NCBI GenBank assembly: GCA_012800625.1
Contig: JAAZIY010000379.1
Location: forward strand, 1-7,502
Reading direction: 5' to 3'
DNA: 7,502 nt
DNA from: Lentisphaerota bacterium
Lineage (GTDB): Bacteria; Verrucomicrobiota; Lentisphaeria; Oligosphaerales; Oligosphaeraceae
The position numbers were made by a program, and so were the translations under genes. Below are positions 6,190-7,502 of the stretch, piece after piece (within the stretch, counting starts at the first letter, position 1; the number at the start of each line of letters is the position of its first letter). The notes beneath the pieces were generated by a model, which saw only the letters and a list, made by a program, of their open reading frames with translations, did no database searches and was not told where the DNA came from.

Positions 6190-7502
6190 TTATTTAAGTC
6201 CATGATGTCGTCGCAATGCCCATTGCAGGGTAAAGACGGCGCAGATGCTCAGCAAGAGCGTCCAGGAAGAGGCCAAAGGTTTGCTACTTTGTCTTTGCGG
6301 CAGCTGCTCTGACAAGGGTAGCGTGGGCCTGCCGCTAAGGAAGTCCTTGCTGGTAAAGAATTTTCCACCACTAATGCGGGCTATGTCGCGTAGAGTTTCC
6401 TCGTGGTACTCGGTATTTTGCATTTCTTTGCCGCTTTGTCTGGCCAGGAGCAGACTTTCGCGGCTCAGGTTCTGTTCGGGCAGCTTGACTTGCCAGCGGA
6501 TACGGTGTTCACCAGGCAGCTGCGGCAGAAAGTCGGCACTGTAGAATCCTGGCTCGTCGCTGTCAGGCTGCAGGTCGATTTCGTGCAGCTGTCCGTTCGG
6601 AGCTGTGATATATGCTTTGGGGCTGCTGTCTGCCGCAGGACTAAAATCGCTGCCCATGACGAAAATTGCCAGGCGGCATACTTCGTCCACAGCGGCTTGC
6701 AATGCCGTGTTTTCCGGCTGCAGTTGCTCTTGTTTTTGTTCGGCTAGCCAGAGCAACAGGCAGTTCCAGAAGCTGTTATGCCAGCTTAGTTCCTGTGTGC
6801 CCTCAAAGCGCCATTTCCAGGTTTCCTGTGTGCCCAGGAATGCGCTGCGTCCGGCACCGTAGCTTTGCACTGCCAGCAGACTTTGTTTGCCGGTCTGATC
6901 CAATGCCAGGGCGTTGCGTGCACCTGGCTTGAGTTTTTGGCCGAGCCAAAGCAGGGTGCCTGCGGGCAGCCGCAGGCCAGCTCCACTTCTGGCTAGCCGG
7001 CCTGCCTGTCGGTCGAAGATAAGCTCTGCATCTGGATACATTTTGGTCTGCGGTCCGCTGAGTAGGCTTTGCGCGGAGTAGAGCGGGCAGAGTGCAAGCA
7101 AAGGCTCGGGCAACAGGGCGGGGTCTCCGCTCAGCAGTATGCCGCCGCCTTTGCCCTCGACAAAGGCCAGCAGCGCCTCGATAGCGGCTTCAGAGAGCAG
7201 CGCGGCGCCCTGGCAGTCCAGGATTACCGCGTCGTAATCGGCGTAGAATATGGTGCTTTCGGGATAGTCTTCCAGGTTTTCCAGCGATTTTTCACTGATG
7301 CCGCTGCGAAAATAGCTTTGCGGTCCGCTTTTGATGATGGCGGAGAGCTGCAACTGAGGGTTATTTTCGGCATGTATGCGTAGGAAGCGCCATTCCCAGT
7401 TCAGTGCGCCACCCAGGTAGAGCAATTTGAAGCTTTCCGGCTCAGCGACATTGACACCAACGAAGTCCAGGTTATTATCCGGTCTGTAGTCATTTGGCGG
7501 TG
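6190..7502 (-). CDS. Membrane-anchored GATase-like domain protein, C-terminal part (runs off right edge)
   Basis: The frame is open to the window edge with no credible start, so 436 C-terminal residues are visible; a TTG at 7425 is internal. The pattern fits large envelope proteins found with MoxR ATPase, DUF58 and VWA genes: KLLYLGGALNWEWRFLR (25-41), the hallmark opening of the class I glutamine-amidotransferase-like domain. Then YDAVILDCQGAALLSEAAIEALLAFVEGKGGGILLSGD (about 88-125) and YGAGRSAFLGTQETWKWRF...SFWNCLLLWLAE (about 212-255). A beta-rich Ig-like stretch follows (about 275-360), then a short motif around RDIARISGGKFF. It ends with one membrane helix (about 413-429) and RRHHGLK, implying the bulk is outside the cytoplasm. 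No catalytic cysteine is evident where GATases have one, so it is probably not an amidotransferase. Exact role of the family is unclear; links to aerotolerance/envelope integrity are by gene context. Gfo/Idh follows after 53 nt. Confidence 0.8.
   Translation of the reverse strand, partial: PPNDYRPDNNLDFVGVNVAEPESFKLLYLGGALNWEWRFLRIHAENNPQLQLSAIIKSGPQSYFRSGISEKSLENLEDYPESTIFYADYDAVILDCQGAALLSEAAIEALLAFVEGKGGGILLSGDPALLPEPLLALCPLYSAQSLLSGPQTKMYPDAELIFDRQAGRLARSGAGLRLPAGTLLWLGQKLKPGARNALALDQTGKQSLLAVQSYGAGRSAFLGTQETWKWRFEGTQELSWHNSFWNCLLLWLAEQKQEQLQPENTALQAAVDEVCRLAIFVMGSDFSPAADSSPKAYITAPNGQLHEIDLQPDSDEPGFYSADFLPQLPGEHRIRWQVKLPEQNLSRESLLLARQSGKEMQNTEYHEETLRDIARISGGKFFTSKDFLSGRPTLPLSEQLPQRQSSKPLASSWTLLLSICAVFTLQWALRRHHGLK

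Noticed and set aside
7423..7425. TTG at 7425 as the start of the GATase-like gene
   Set aside because: The frame remains open upstream to the window edge, and the residues just before it continue a plausible protein (VGVNVAEPESFK) leading into the domain.
1..7502. CRISPR, transposon, phage, tRNA or defence-system content
   Set aside because: No regular direct repeats, terminal inverted repeats, transposase or nuclease motifs, or cloverleaf-like segments were seen; all sizeable ORFs are explained by the six genes.

Overview
The window holds six protein-coding genes and looks like a chromosomal housekeeping and stress-defence region of a Gram-negative-type bacterium. GC is moderate to fairly high in the genes, and AT-rich between katA and the ferritin gene. 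Two diverged Gfo/Idh/MocA oxidoreductases, together with a large membrane protein of the glutamine-amidotransferase-like/VWA-associated type, are typical of the PVC superphylum (Lentisphaerota, Verrucomicrobiota, Planctomycetota). I would guess Lentisphaerota-like. This is inference from gene types; the window has no rRNA or other marker gene.

Layout, left to right. At 1-539 (minus) is the N-terminal part of a Gfo/Idh/MocA oxidoreductase that runs off the left edge. At 592-632 is a strong hairpin that probably ends katA transcription. At 651-2129 (minus) is a complete monofunctional haem catalase, katA, with an unusual cysteine-rich C-terminus. A 323-bp AT-rich divergent intergenic region (2130-2452) carries several inverted repeats and a good sigma70-like promoter for the next gene. 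At 2453-2944 (plus) is a non-haem ferritin (FtnA type) with every ferroxidase residue present. After a hairpin-rich spacer comes an NADPH-dependent FMN/quinone reductase at 3060-3608 (plus). Its 3' end overlaps by 25 bp the convergent MATE-family exporter at 3584-4999 (minus). Upstream of the exporter on the minus strand are a second Gfo/Idh/MocA oxidoreductase (5057-6136) and the C-terminal 436 residues of a membrane-anchored GATase-like protein (6190 to beyond 7502). These last three genes run in one direction with gaps of about 50-60 nt and probably form one transcription unit.

How the genes fit together: katA, ftnA and the flavin reductase make a coherent peroxide/iron defence block. Catalase removes H2O2, ferritin sequesters Fe(II) so it cannot drive Fenton chemistry, and the reductase makes two-electron-reduced quinones or reduced flavin, which in principle could also mobilise ferritin iron. 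The minus-strand set on the right is less clearly linked: an envelope protein of the MoxR/VWA-associated kind, a sugar-type dehydrogenase and a drug/metabolite exporter.

I see no CRISPR array, insertion sequence, tRNA, rRNA, phage gene or toxin-antitoxin pair. I do not see a clearly novel system. The most interesting points are a Val in place of the usual catalytic Asp in the complete Gfo/Idh protein, the Cys-rich catalase tail, and the dyad-rich katA/ftnA divergent control region, which lacks recognisable PerR, OxyR or Fur boxes.
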